Assembly: GCA_029718625.1 (NCBI GenBank)
Contig: CM056376.1
Span: forward strand, 79,297,386-79,361,385
DNA: 64,000 nucleotides
Direction: 5' to 3'
Source: Synaphobranchus kaupii
Lineage: Eukaryota > Chordata > Actinopteri > Anguilliformes > Synaphobranchidae
Numbering within the stretch: position 1 is the first letter of the stretch; each line of letters begins with the position of its first letter. A program made the position numbers and the translations under genes. Positions 35,059 through 46,577 of this stretch are shown in pieces. Under the pieces are notes generated by a model, which worked only from the letters and a program-made list of their open reading frames with translations, did not search any database and was not told the DNA's origin.

Positions 35059-35532
35059 TTGTGTGTTTGTGTTTTGCACTTCAGGGCTGCAAGTTTTTGT
35101 TTTTGTCTTTTGCACTTCAGGGCCGAAAGTTTTTGTTGTTGTGTTTTTCTTTTTGTGTGTTTGTGTTTTTCTTTTTGTGTGTTTGTGTTTTGCACTTCAG
35201 GGCTGCAAGTTTTTGTTTTTGTGGTTTTGTTTTGTTTTTGTGTTTTGCACTTCAGGGCTGAAAGTTTTTGTTGTTGTGTTTTTCTTTTTGTGTGTTTGTG
35301 TTTTGCACTTCAGGGCTGCAAGTTTTTGTTTTTGTGTTTTCGTTTTGTTTTTGTGTTTTGCACTTCAGGGTCGAACGTTTTTGTTTGTATGTTGCATTTG
35401 CACCTCAGGACCACAAGGTTTTTTTTTTTGTATGGTGTATTTGCACTTCAGGGCCGCAAGTTTTTGTTTTTCCGTCTCAAGTTTTTGTTTTTGCATTTCT
35501 TTTTTGTTTTTCCGTTTTGCACTTCAGAGCCA
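35059..35532 (+). repeat. T/G-rich minisatellite
   Basis: About eight irregular units built on TTTTGCACTTCAGGGC(C/T)GCA followed by AGTTTTTGTTTTTGTG-type runs. The + strand is strikingly poor in A outside the short CACTTCAG word. The array is open in all three + frames and so gives long Cys/Phe-rich frames, which are artefacts. It directly precedes the 5' truncated end of an L2 LINE. Confidence 0.9.
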
Positions 35533-35547
35533 CCGTACTAAACAGCA

Positions 35548-36871
35548 CTACTGGTGTAGCAACAACACTGATAGAGGCTTGTCCTCCAAACTATAATTTT
35601 TATCAGTCAGTCAGACAAAACAGGAAAGGAGGAGGGATTGCAGCCATTTTCTCTACACAGTTTGTGTGTAATGACATGGACCTGAGTGAATTTACATCAT
35701 TTGAATATCTTGCTCTTGAGCTCAAAGCAGAATTATCAGTGCTCATCATTACATTATATCGGCCACCAAGATATTCATCACTATTTTTACAGGAATTTTC
35801 AGAGCTGATATCACTAGATATGATAGATTAATCCTGAATGGAGACCTGAATATTCATATTAATAAAAAGAATGACTCCAAAGCTATGGAGCTTATGAATT
35901 TAATGGACAGCTTTGAACTTACCCAACATGTAAATGAAGCCACTCATCAGCATGGTAACACCCTAGACTTAGTAATAACAACAGGGTTAAACATTGATAA
36001 TGTTTTAGTATTCGAATTACCTATTTCTGACCACCACTGTGTGTTTTTTGATGCAAACCTAACAAAGACCAAAAGGGAATTTTTGGTCCAAAGGAGATTC
36101 CTAGATAGCAAGGTTGAAGCAAAGTTTTCTAATATTATGAGATCGTTTGAGCCATACAGTTATGACTGCTCTTTAAATGACATGGTTGAAAATTTCAACA
36201 ATACCTTGTCATCTGCTTTAAATACTGTTGCTCCACTAAAGATTAAAAAGAGGTTGACTGACAGAATCTCCCCATGGTTAAACAATAACAGTGTTAATGA
36301 TATTAAGAGAATCTGTCGGGCAGCTGAAAGAAAATGGAGGAAAACTAGGCTCACAGTTCACTGTAATATATACAAAGAAGCCATGACTGCCTATAACAAA
36401 GCAATATGTCTGGCAAGAAAGGATTACTTTTCCAAGATTATTACAGAAAAAATTCTTTTTTCAACAATTGATCGAATAAACGCTACGATGATTGCTGATC
36501 CTGACATTGCGTCCGGTTCCACATCTAGATGTAATGAGTTTGCTACTTTCTTTCAAGAAAAGATATCCAGTATTCCTTCACTAATCTCCCAGGTCAACGT
36601 AACTACAGAATTAGATGATCAATGTAGACAAATTGATGCTGTCATGGATTCATTTGAGCAGATTGACGCGCAAGCTTTGAGTGAAATTATCTCTCAAATT
36701 AAACCCTCAACCTGCTCACTTGATCCCATCCCCACAAAGTTCTTTAAAAACGTGTATGATTGTTTACGTGATGATGTTTTGGAAATTGTGAACTGTTCTT
36801 TATCAGCTGGCATATTCCCCACCACCTTGAAATCTGCCATTGTGAGACCAACACTGAAAAAAGGCATTTAG
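35548..36871 (+). pseudogene. LINE ORF2, endonuclease and linker part
   Basis: The first frame reads ATTLIEACPPNYNFYQSV, then RKGGGIAAIF and SFEYLALELKAELSVLIITL, the end of an APE-type endonuclease. After a frame change near 35830 it continues with NGDLNIH (endonuclease Asp/Asn motif) and then ISDHHCVFF (terminal Ser-Asp-His motif). The linker includes AERKWRKTRL and ends in the first RT motif region (STCSLDPIPTKFFKNV). A stop at 36869 interrupts it. Confidence 0.85.
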
Positions 36872-36879
36872 ACAGCTCT

Positions 36880-37323
36880 GTGCTCAGTAATTTCAGGCCC
36901 ATATCCAACATCCCTTTTTTAAGTAAAATCCTTGAACAAATAGTTTTTAGACAACTGAATCAATTCCTGATTAGATACAACACCCTTGAGAAATACCAAT
37001 CAGGCTTCCGATCTAACCATAGCACAGAGACTGCCCTGGTAAAGGTTGTAAATGACCTGCGGGTAACCATTGACAGTGGTTTAGCACCAACATACTTAGG
37101 TGACTGCGTTAAGGAACATGTGCCTAGTAGAACCCTCAGATCCTCCACTGCTTCTCTCTTAGTGATTCCGAAAGTAAACTGTAAGAGAAGCGGTGAGGCG
37201 GCTTTTAGCTTTTATGCCCCTAGGCTTTGGAACGCCTTACCAGGCAATATCAGAGAGGCAGAAACTCTTAACACCTTTAAGAAACTTCTTAAAACACACC
37301 TATTTAAACTTGCCTTCAGTTAG
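36880..37323 (+). pseudogene. LINE ORF2, reverse transcriptase with catalytic core deleted
   Basis: Begins SNFRPISNIPFLSKILEQIV and reaches YQSGFRSNHSTETALVKVVN, the start of the palm. It then jumps at RVTIDSG directly to PSRTLRSSTASLLV and AAFSFYAPRLWNALPGNIRE, the C-terminal end. The Asp motif A and the YADD motif are absent. The junction near 37080 is clean and in frame. Confidence 0.88.
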
Positions 37324-37990
37324 CTTGCTCTGCCGTTTAATTTAATTCTCTTACTTTTAGGGTGTGTGATTTTATTACCATGTACTAGTGCTTTTATTTA
37401 CTTATACAGAGAGACACCGGTGTACAGAGACACTGGTGTACAGAGGCACCTGTGTACGGTTATCTTTTCTTTTATTATTTTCTAATTTATTTAAGTCCTC
37501 TATAAAGGGGGGTGAAAGAAGAGGCCAGTAGGGCACTCAATTTAAAAGTTTGACTAGGGACCGACGGGTTCGTCACTCTGTGGAGTGATTCAAACTGTGG
37601 AGGCTGTATGCTGCTCCCACCCATGGGCAAATATACCTCGAAGGAGTCCTGCAGCGGAGCTGGCAGGCACCTGCAGCGGTGCTGGCAGGTATATTATCAC
37701 CCAGAGAGAGAGGCTATACGGTGCGTAGCAGATGGCAGGTAGTAGGCTGTTTGTGGTAGGAGTGTTTGTTGGGGAGACACCGGTGTACAGAGAGACATTA
37801 GTGTACAGACACACCAGTGTTTTTATCTTATTTCCTTTTATATTGTCTTGTAAATGTTCTATTGTCTTTTATGTCTATTTTTCTTCTATTGCTTTTGTTC
37901 TGTATTTTGTTTTTATTGTTGTGAAGCACTTTGGGCTGCATTTTGTGTATGAAAGGTGCTATACAAATAAAGTGTATTATTATTATTATG

Positions 37991-39536
37991 ACAATGCAAC
38001 CAGGCAGTAGATTATCATATTGATGGTCACGCACACACAGCACACAACCATTTAGTAAAATAAACTTTTAATATATCATAAATTGCTCTCCTCATATGTT
38101 TCCTTTCCTCTTCTTTCTCATGCAGAAAGTGAGAGCAGCTCTCCGTGTGTTTTTTTTCTTTCATAAAGTATCAAAAGAAACATTTAGCCTACTTTCTAGA
38201 CCTCCATGTTTGCTGGTAGCCTAATTCCGATTTCGGAGCATGTGCATGCGTCAACCTCGTAATTATGATTTGGCAACTGGGAATAGGGCTGGGCGATACA
38301 TCGAATATTCAATATGATTTTGTAGGGGATACAAAATTAATCAACATCGAGAATATCGCGTTTTGCTTATACTGCGCTTTTTATGCGGCCAAATTAGTAT
38401 TTAAAAAATCTTTATAACGGTATGTGGTGAAATTAGTACTTTAAAAAATATTTATAACGTTATGTGGCCAAATTAGTTTATTGAAGAACCGGCGAGTTGG
38501 CAGCACATTGCAGACGTAACTGTTTTGGATGCTAGTGGGAGCAATCAACTAGCCAAAGAGAGATCAAGGGGCCAAGACTGGGCTTTCGTTTTGAAACTCA
38601 CTTCCTGGTGCCGTTGCTCACTAGCGCCACTGCGGTTGGCTCCAGTATAGGTCTTTCACCATGTAAGTCAATGGCAGCAATGTGGTCAAAATACTCAGTC
38701 AATAAATTTTTCCCACAAAAAAATGAAATTGCAATAGGTGCCTTTCCTTCATCTAATGCCTCTGCATGTGCTGATTTTTAAAAATATTGTGTTGTTTGGA
38801 CAGAGTATTAACATTTGTTCAGGACCAATCAGAGGGACAGGTTGAGTCCTGGGATCACTGGCATAGATAGGTTCTATATGGTTCTCACTGCCCTCACTCG
38901 GAGGGGCGGGACCAGAAGGGGAAGACAATCATTGGTCTAAAATTGACCTATTGTTATACAGTCTATGCTTGGGACAGGGAGACAAGCTGTATTTCTGAGT
39001 GGAAGTCGATGGAGAACATCCCTTAGTAGCCTACCGTGAACAAGCTGTTGTTTTGTGGACACAGTTCGTAGCATAATAAATTGAGTGCCTTACCCGCTCA
39101 TCTTCAACATGTTTTTCATCACATATAAATTTTGGTTGGAGTGAGCTATGATGTGTCTACTGCAAAAAAAAATACTGTTTTGTAAGATGAGACAAATGGG
39201 GATGTTGCAGCTACACTACAGGCCCAGTGTCTCAGAGCAAGCAGCCAAACTGTGGGTTAAGTATCTCAAATCAATTGCTCCATACCTGTATAACCTTATC
39301 AATTTAGATATTCATTTAGCTATTCCACCCCCTCCTGTATGCAATTGCCATACTCCCCCTGTCATGAACGTTACCATTGCTTAGCAGTGCTGGGTTAGCT
39401 AGCTAGCAAGCTAACGATATCTCACGGCAAGTCGTTTTAACATTTAGCTAGCAAGCTAACGATAGCTTATGGCAAGCCATTTTAATTTAACAGTTATTCG
39501 ACTTCCTTAAAGTCATCCTTGCTGGCTGGCCATATA
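37991..39536. other. Intergenic with a hAT-like terminus
   Basis: TAGGGCTGGGCGATACATCG at 38286 is a typical start of one fish hAT family. It is followed by a roughly 50-bp sequence repeated about two and a half times (CAAATTAGTATTTAAAAAAT, 38391-38475). The other terminus was not found. CACCATGTAAGTCAATGG (about 38658) and TATACAGTCTATG (about 38956) are common fish repeat words. Confidence 0.45.
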
Positions 39537-41140
39537 CAGTCAAGCCGGACAGTCTGCACACCCCTTTCACCTTCACATTTTATTACTTTACAGACTTATA
39601 CTACAATAGATTGAGTTCATTTTTTGTCTCAAACATCTACACACAATAGCCAATAATGACGAAGTGAAAACAGGTTTTTAGAAAATATGCAATTTTATTT
39701 TACTGACAAAAATAGATTATTTAGGGGTTACATATCTGTACACACCCTAAGCCTAATACTTGGTTGCTGCACCTTTGGCAGTGATTACAGCTTCAAGGCG
39801 TCTTGGGAAAGAAGCTACGAGCTTGGCACACGTGTTTCTGGACATTTTTGCCCATTCCTCTTGGCATATCCTTGCAAGCTCCGTCAGGTTGGATGGGGAG
39901 CGTCGGTACACAGCCATTTTCAGCTCTTTCCACAGATGTTCAATTGGATTCAGGTCTGGGCTCTGGCTGGGCCACTCAAGGACATGCACAGACTTTCTCC
40001 GAAGCCACTCCTTTGTTCTCTTGGCTGTGTGCTTCGGGTCGTTGTCATGTTGGAAGGTAAACCTTCGCCCCAGTCTGAGGTCCAGAGCGCTCTGGAGCAG
40101 GTTTTCTTCAAGGATCTCGGTGTACTTAGCTGCATTCATCTTTCCCTCTATCAGGACTAGTCGCCCCGTTCCCGCTGCTGAAAAACATCCCCACATCATG
40201 ATGCTGCCACCGCCATGCTTCACTGTAGGGATGGTATTAGCCAGGTGATGAGCGGTGCCTGGTTTCCTCCAGACATGACGCTTGGTATTCAGGCCAAAAA
40301 GTTCAATTTTGGTTTCATCAGACCAGAGAATCTTCATTCTCATGGTTTGAGAGTCCTCTAGGTGCCTTTTGGCAAACTCCAAGCGGGCTGTGATGTGCCT
40401 TTTACTAAGGAGGGGCTTCCGTCTGGCCACTCTACCATAAAGGCCTGATTGGTGGAGTGCTGCTGGGTTGATCTTCTGAAAGGTTCTCCCATCTCCACAA
40501 GGATACGCTGGAGCTCTGTCAGAGTGACCCTCGGGTTCCTGCTCACCTCCCTGGCCAAGGCCCGTCTTCCCCGATTGCTCAGTTTGGCCGGGCGGCCAGG
40601 TCTAGGAAGATTCTTGGTGGTTCCAAACTTCTTCCATTTACGAATGATGGTGGCCACTGTGCTCTTTGGGACCTGTAAAGCTGCAGAGATTTTTCCATAT
40701 CCTTCTCCAGATCTATGCCTTGACACAATCCTGTGTCTGAGGTCTGCAGATAATTCCTTTGACCCCATGGCTTGGAGTTTGCTCTGACATACACTGTCAA
40801 CTGTGGGACCTTATATAGGCAGGTGTTGGCAATCCCCAATCATGTCCAATCAATTGAATTTATCACAGGTGGACTCCAATTAAGTTGTAGAAACATCTCA
40901 AGCAGTATCAGTGGAAACAAAATGCACCTCAGCTCACTTTTAGATGTCATATTAAATATGATATTTTACATTTTGATTTTTAATAAATTAGCACAAATGT
41001 CTAAAAACCTGTTTTAAGTTTGTCATTATGGGCTATTTTGTGTAGAATTTTGAGACAAAAAATTATTGTGTAGAATATGTCTGTAACGTAATAAAACGTG
41101 GAGAAGGTGAAAGGGGTGTGCAGACTTTCCGGCTTGACTG
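39537..41140 (-). mobile_element. Nearly intact Tc1-like transposon (1604 bp)
   Basis: Ends CAGTCAAGCCGGACAGTCTG and, inverted, CAGTCAAGCCGGAAAGTCTG, each flanked by TA. The terminal repeats continue through CACACCCCTTTCACCTTC to about 60 bp. Length, termini and content match a standard Tc1 element. The transposase on the - strand has one frame break. Confidence 0.93.
39753..40768 (-). pseudogene. Tc1 transposase (about 340 aa) with a single frameshift
   Basis: From the ATG at 40768 (MGSKELSADLRHRIVSRH) the paired helix-turn-helix region is complete ([48 protein letters not shown]). The frame shifts near 40475. The second frame then carries the catalytic domain: [41 protein letters not shown] and [15 protein letters not shown]. 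This is a DD34E triad with 34 residues between the Asp of DND and the Glu. It ends AKGAATKY before a stop. Apart from this indel I see no disabling change. A cut-and-paste enzyme acting on TA sites is the family role, but this copy should be inactive. Confidence 0.9.
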
Positions 41141-42481
41141 TAAGTTGGCTAGCTACCGTGATTGCCTAGCTAACGTTACTAGCGTTAGCCAGCTGCTCAA
41201 GCTAGAACTCTAATCAGACATTTCTACACCTGGAACATTTTTTTAGGTCCCAAAAATTACAAAAATGTGCGGGGAATAGAGCCAAAGCGTTAGCGGTATG
41301 TTTGTACTGACTCAATACGGGGATGTTTAAAATAAAACCAATAATTTATCGGAAAAGAATACGGAGTCTGCGTTTGTAAATGTTTGCAATGTTTGTGATT
41401 AGGTTACAGGATGCAGATGAAGGTTAATGCCAGCTACGATGTAGCTACTGTGCTTTAGCTAGCGTGTGAACCCACTAACCTACAATCCCCACTGCTCTGC
41501 CACAGTCGAGTTAATTAGCGGTTAGCCAAAAAGACGTGGTGGTTTGCTCATTTAAGACTATGGGGTCAGCTTGCTACCTTTCTAGCGGCGCTAGGGACAT
41601 TTCTAATAAAAGTAGTCTAACAAAATAACATATGTGATTAATTGACCGTCAATATAGTTGATGGCAATAGCGTTACCCTGTTCGTTCATGTGTGATGGTG
41701 ATGCATTGGCTACCGAGCTCAGCTGGTAGGCTATCTAGCTAATCAAATTAGCTGATGTTAGCTGAATATAAATTGAAGATAACTGAATGAACGTTAATTA
41801 TGTGACGAATACCACACATTAAATATGAATAAATGACACAGTAAAATTGAGGATGAAAATTAAATGTTATATTATAAAACATTAGCAACTTAAGGAAGTT
41901 TACGGCAAGTTTGTTTTGCAAAATGGTGGGTTTGGTAAGGTCATGGGCTTTATAGTTCTGTGGCTTCTCCACCCCGAACTGTCAATCATACTGTGCCCGG
42001 GCCATATCCGGTTGACCCTGCTCCAAGCCAAGGTCACTTCGGCTCCACGGAGCAGGCGCAGTTTGTACAAACGGGCAGCGAAAAAGACTTCCAAGCTTCA
42101 ATTCAGTTTTTACGAGGCCGTGGAAAGGCAATGGGTGACGTCACAGTGGCTTTTTCCATATTTTTATACAGTCTATGAGAGAGATACAGACAGATGAGAA
42201 AAACTGTCCCAATCTCTGTCACACCCTCAATAAATGGCAAATGCCTGAGTAGAAGATGGAATTAAATCTTTAAAAGTTATATAATTTCTTAATAGTCATC
42301 GATGTCACTTGGCAGCTATCGATGAGGGGCAGTGACCAGAGCAGTTGCTATGTAAATTTCGTCAGAAGTAGCCTATTCAGCATTGTTATTTTGCTACCTA
42401 AACTTTACAGCACACTAGTCATCATTAACATGAATATAGCCTGAAATGTCACTCTTCAGAATCCGTTTAACCATTAACCAC
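41141..42481. other. Intergenic; repeat-like end near 42180
   Basis: The last 280 bases (about 41915-42190) resemble a common fish repeat: AAGACTTCCAAGCTTCAATT, GTGACGTCACAGTGG and TTTTTATACAGTCTATGAG. No termini could be fixed. The rest is unassigned, with CTAACGTTA and CTAGCGTTAGCC words. Confidence 0.4.
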
Positions 42482-42484
42482 TGA

Positions 42485-43212
42485 GGGCCGGATTCAGAGA
42501 TGGCCAACTTAAGTCATGCGCTTAAGTGCCTCTCCTGCGCGGATTTAATGCGGGATGAGATACGCCGTATTCTAACCTGCGCTACGCGGGTGCGTTTCTC
42601 AAAACGTGGGTGGCATAGGGCATGATATTCTAATGACCTGTTTCTTGTACCTGCCCTCTGGGTTGCCAGCTTTCTACTAAAAAAATGTGTGTGGGGGTAT
42701 ACATTTTCAATGTGTCAGTGACATTGCCTTTAATAACCTACCTTTGTGTATCGTAGTTGCTCTCGCGTGATGGTGAAGGCAGTGAACGTATTAATCCGTC
42801 GCATTGATAAAATGATGATAGCTCCTATTGACGACTTGGATAGACCCATCACACAATCAAAATAAATACTCGCTGGACAGTGGTTGCACACAATATTATT
42901 AAGTAAACAAATAAATCGTTGAATTTACTGAAAAAAATAATAATTTAAAGATCAAATCTTTTTTAACGATTTACCTAATAAAGGCATGTAGCCTACGATG
43001 GTTGAACACAATAGCCTATATGCGACGTCTTCAGCTTAATCATTTTGGAGAAGCTGTGTTGACACAAATCGTCTCTCTGTCAAAGCGAATATGATCCAGA
43101 CACTGTCTATCAATCATTGAATATGCATATCTTGCACAAATAGCTTAAGCTACGCGGAATTTCGGGAGTAAGTCCCATTTGCACGTGCTTATCTCAACTC
43201 TGAATCTGGCCC
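42485..43212. mobile_element. Harbinger-like MITE (728 bp)
   Basis: Inverted ends GGGCCGGATTCAGAG and CTCTGAATCTGGCCC are flanked by TGA on both sides (42482-42484 and 43213-43215). A 3-bp duplication and GGG-CCC ends suggest PIF/Harbinger. No transposase was found. The right-hand 90 bp recur at 61127-61234. Confidence 0.75.
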
Positions 43213-43215
43213 TGA

Positions 43216-44026
43216 ATGATATGGAGATGGTTTGGCTTCAATAGATCAGACGCAGAAATAGAGCCCTTGGGCGGCCCGCCTAAGACATTTCAAAAATCCC
43301 TGTGTGTGTGTGTTCGTTTTTTCTCTGTAGACATAAATATCCAGGACGACTTACCGTACATAGCTTATATTTGCCACACTACCATTTTGTGCAGCTGGAT
43401 ATTTACAGAAGAAATTAAGTTAAGTGCCTTGTTGAAAGATACAACAGCTGTGTCCTCCCTGAGAGTCAACATTTTGGTTACTTCCCTAACTAGGGCCACA
43501 ATATCTACTTCCTTTTTGGCAGGGATACTCACATCTGCCCCTCGGGGCCAGTAGTGCTGCTGGTTTTCAATCCTCCCCTCTAATCAGGGACTGATTTAAA
43601 CCTGACGCACCAGGTGAGTGTAATCTCTGGTCAATCAGTGACAGTATTGGACTATGGACTATCAGGCAGAAGAGAAAACCAGGGGTGCATCCCAATATTC
43701 TTCACTCCTCACCTCCTTTCCTCCACTCGTCTCCTATACAAGGAAGTATGCAAAATAGCCTGTACATTTCAAGTACAAGTATTTGCATGTGCAGTATATG
43801 TACCTGACATTACAGTTTGCGTCAAGACATTAATTAATATGTAACCATTAATATGTAATTAAGATGCAATCAGCAACATTAGATTAAAATACAGACCAGT
43901 GCATCTTGAAAGGGACATCTCTATGTGTAAAACCAATGGTAGGATTGTATATTTATTTCATATTTAGTAGCAGATATTGATACTAGAATGACGTGGTGTA
44001 ATTTCCCAAGAAGAGCTTTTCAATAT
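43216..44026. other. Intergenic, nothing firm
   Basis: A stretch around 43545-43690 (CAGTAGTGCTGCTGGTTTTC ... AGAAAACCAGG) has the look of a dispersed repeat, but I could not define it. Confidence 0.35.
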
Positions 44027-44341
44027 ATAGTTTGGAATTTTGGACATAATGTCTCAATTACGACTTACCCATGATGTAGTTGATTGATGGAAACCATTTT
44101 CAGCTAATTCCATGCTGTCCTTCATTTGGACATACACACATTGCTAATTACATTACATTACATTTATTTAGCAGACGCTTTTATCCAAAGCGACGTACAG
44201 TAAGTGCGTACAGAGACATCATCATCATTACAGAACAGACAAGGCAAAGCACATCCTTTGCATAATGTAGCAGCTATCCCTAGCAATGAACGTTGACTGT
44301 AGTTCACAGTAAGCTGTGGGCAAATCAGCAACACCACACTT

Positions 44342-44480
44342 TCATTCCAAATACTATTATAAACTATACTATTATAAACCATTCCAAATACTATTATAAA
44401 CTATACTATTATAAATCATTCCAAATACCATTATAAACTATGCTATTATAAACCATTCCAAATACTATTATAAACTATAA
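44342..44480. repeat. 40-bp minisatellite in the LINE 3' UTR
   Basis: About three and a half units of ATTCCAAATACTATTATAAA followed by CTATACTATTATAAACC. It lies between the reverse transcriptase and the conserved L2 terminus. Confidence 0.9.
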
Positions 44481-44621
44481 TAAACAGACAGGAAAACACA
44501 GGGAACAGGGAACTGATATTCCTAGGTGAGGATATCAGTCAAGGTGGAGTCTGAAGAGGTGTGTCTTCAGGCCTCGACGGAATGCAGGCAGGGTTGGAGT
44601 AGAACGTAGGGGAATGGGAAG

Positions 44622-46577
44622 TTAATTCCACCACTGAGGTGTTAATGTGGAAAAACTCCGCAGTCGGGACAAGCGAGAGCCTTTGACACGGAGGGGGGGA
44701 AGTGCCAGTCGCCCTGCTGTAGAAGAGCGAAGTGGTCGAGCAGGAACATAGTTCTGGATTAAGTCCTGCAGGTAGGCGGGGCCTGTCCTATTTGCTGCAG
44801 TGTAGGCCAGGGTCAGAACTTTGAACCTGATCCTGGCTGCAACTGGCAGCCAGTGGAGAGACCTCAGCAGGGGGGTTACGTGGGAAAATTTCGGGAGGTT
44901 GAACACAAGCCGGGCAGCTGCATTCTGGATGAGTTGAAGAGGCAGAATGGCGCAGGCCGGTAGGCTTGCGAGCAGGGAGTTGCAGTAGTCCAGGCGTGAG
45001 GTGACCATGGTCTGGACAAGAAGCTGGGTGGAGTAGGTGGTCAGGTACGGTCGAATCCTCCTGATGTTGTACAGGAGGAACCTGCAGGACCGTGCCGTCG
45101 CCCTGATGTGCTCTTTGAAGTCCAGCCGGTCGTCCAGGACCACCCCCAGGTTCCTTGCAGAGCGGGAGGCAGCCACCATGGTCCCATCAACGGTGATGGA
45201 GAGGTCATGTAGTGGGGAGGTCTTGTACGGCATGAAGAGGAGCTCTGTCTTGTCAAGGTTGAGCTTCAGGTGATTGGTAGCCATCCACTCAGAGATGTCA
45301 GTCAGACAAGCAGATATCCTCTCCTTAACCTGTGGGGTAGAGGGAGGGAAAGAGAGGAAGAGTTGAGTATCGTCAGCATAGCTATGGTATGAGAAGCCAT
45401 GTGAATGGATTACTGAGCCAAGAGACTTAGTATACATAGAGAACAGCAGAGGACCCAGTACAGATCCCTGCGGGACTCCTGTAGACAGGGGACGGGGAGC
45501 AGAGACGGAACCCTTCCAGGAGACTTGGTAGGATCTATCAGTGAGGTACGATACAAACCGAGAGAGGGCAGTTCCAGAAATGCCCATCTCAGCGAGTGTG
45601 GAGATCAGGAGTTTGTGGTTGACCGTGTCGAATGCCGCAGACAGGTCAAGGAGAATCAGAACAGAGGAGAGGGAGGAGGCTCTAGCAGTGGCGAGTGCCT
45701 CAGTCACAGCCAGGAGAGCAGTTTCGGTGGAATGGCCGGTTCTGAAGCCAGACTGATGCGGGTCAAGCAGGTTGTTCTGGTGGAGAAAAACAGACAGTTG
45801 GTTAAGGACAGCACGTTCAAGTGTTTTGGACAGGAAGGGCAAGAGAGATACAGGACGGTAGTTCCTGACATCAGCGGGATCTAAGCTAGGTTTTTTAAGG
45901 AGTGGGGTTACACGGGCAGTTTTAAAGGCAGCAGGAACATGGCCACAGATTAGGGAGGTGTTAATAACAGAGGACAGATATGGAAGGAGCTCAGCAGATA
46001 TAGACTGGAGGACTGCTGAAGGTATGGGGTCTAGTGGACAGGTGGTTGCGCGCTGGCGCGTCACCAGCTCGAGCACATCGGAGTCCTTCAGAGTCTTGAA
46101 GGACGACAGTGTAGCGATGGGTTCAGTATGGGGGATGTGGGGTGTCACCGGATGCGTGAAGGAGTTCCGGATTGCAGCCACCTTCCCCTCAAAGTGGGTC
46201 AGGAAGTCATCTGCAGAGAGGGAGGAGGGTGAAGGGGGTGGAGGGGGGGTGAGCAGGGAGGAGAAGGTGGAAAAGAGTTTACGTGGGTTAGATAGACATG
46301 TATCAATTTTCGACTGGAAAAATGAAGTTTTAGCTGATGTAGTTGCAGCTGTGAAGGCTGCCAGCAGAGTGTGGTAGGAGGCCAGGTCATCTGGGGATCT
46401 GGATTTCCTCCACTTTCTCTCAGCGGCTCGTAGCATGGTTCTGCTGGATCTGAGAGAATCCGTCAGCCACGGGGAAGGGGGTGATAGTCGGGCTGGTTTG
46501 GAGACAAGAGGGCATAGTTTGTTGAGAGACTGAGAGAGGCATGAGTTAAACACAGAGGTGGCGACATCAATGGGCAT
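44622..46577 (-). pseudogene. LINE reverse transcriptase, 651-codon open frame
   Basis: The frame has no stop over 651 codons. It includes AERKWRKSR, then CPLDPIPSAVL, NYRPVSLLPFLSKTLERAVL and HQSGFRTGHSTETALLAVTE. Palm motif A (LLDLSAAFDTVNH) is at about residues 310-320, GVPQGSVLGPLLF follows, and the catalytic YADD is at residues 400-403. The C-terminal region ends LTPQWWN at a TAA where family members have Glu (NEL). The normal tail (LPIPLR ... FRRGLKTHLFRLHLD) follows in frame to about 44540. Upstream, 46567-46758 in another frame holds the endonuclease SDH motif (HVSDHFFISF). It is the least decayed ORF in the window but lacks most of the endonuclease. Confidence 0.9.

Larger units (their letters stand above)
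35535..37990 (+). mobile_element. L2-type LINE, 5' truncated and internally deleted
   Basis: Starts within the endonuclease region, runs through an internally deleted reverse transcriptase, and ends in a 3' UTR with the L2-type tail GGTGCTATACAAATAAAGTG plus (TTA)n near 37980. The 3' UTR has short repeats of ACACCGGTGTACAGAG (37410-37455 and again at 37778-37820). The coding region has at least two frame breaks and a deletion of the catalytic core. Confidence 0.85.

Noticed and set aside
35017..35831. Long overlapping frames of 174-187 codons rich in Cys and Phe
   Set aside because: They arise because the T/G minisatellite lacks stops in all three + frames. The last part of one frame is real, but it is LINE endonuclease, not a new protein.
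39760..40248. 162-codon + strand frame
   Set aside because: Shadow of the Tc1 transposase on the opposite strand.
45525..46377. 119- and 139-codon + strand frames
   Set aside because: Antisense shadows of the L2 reverse transcriptase.
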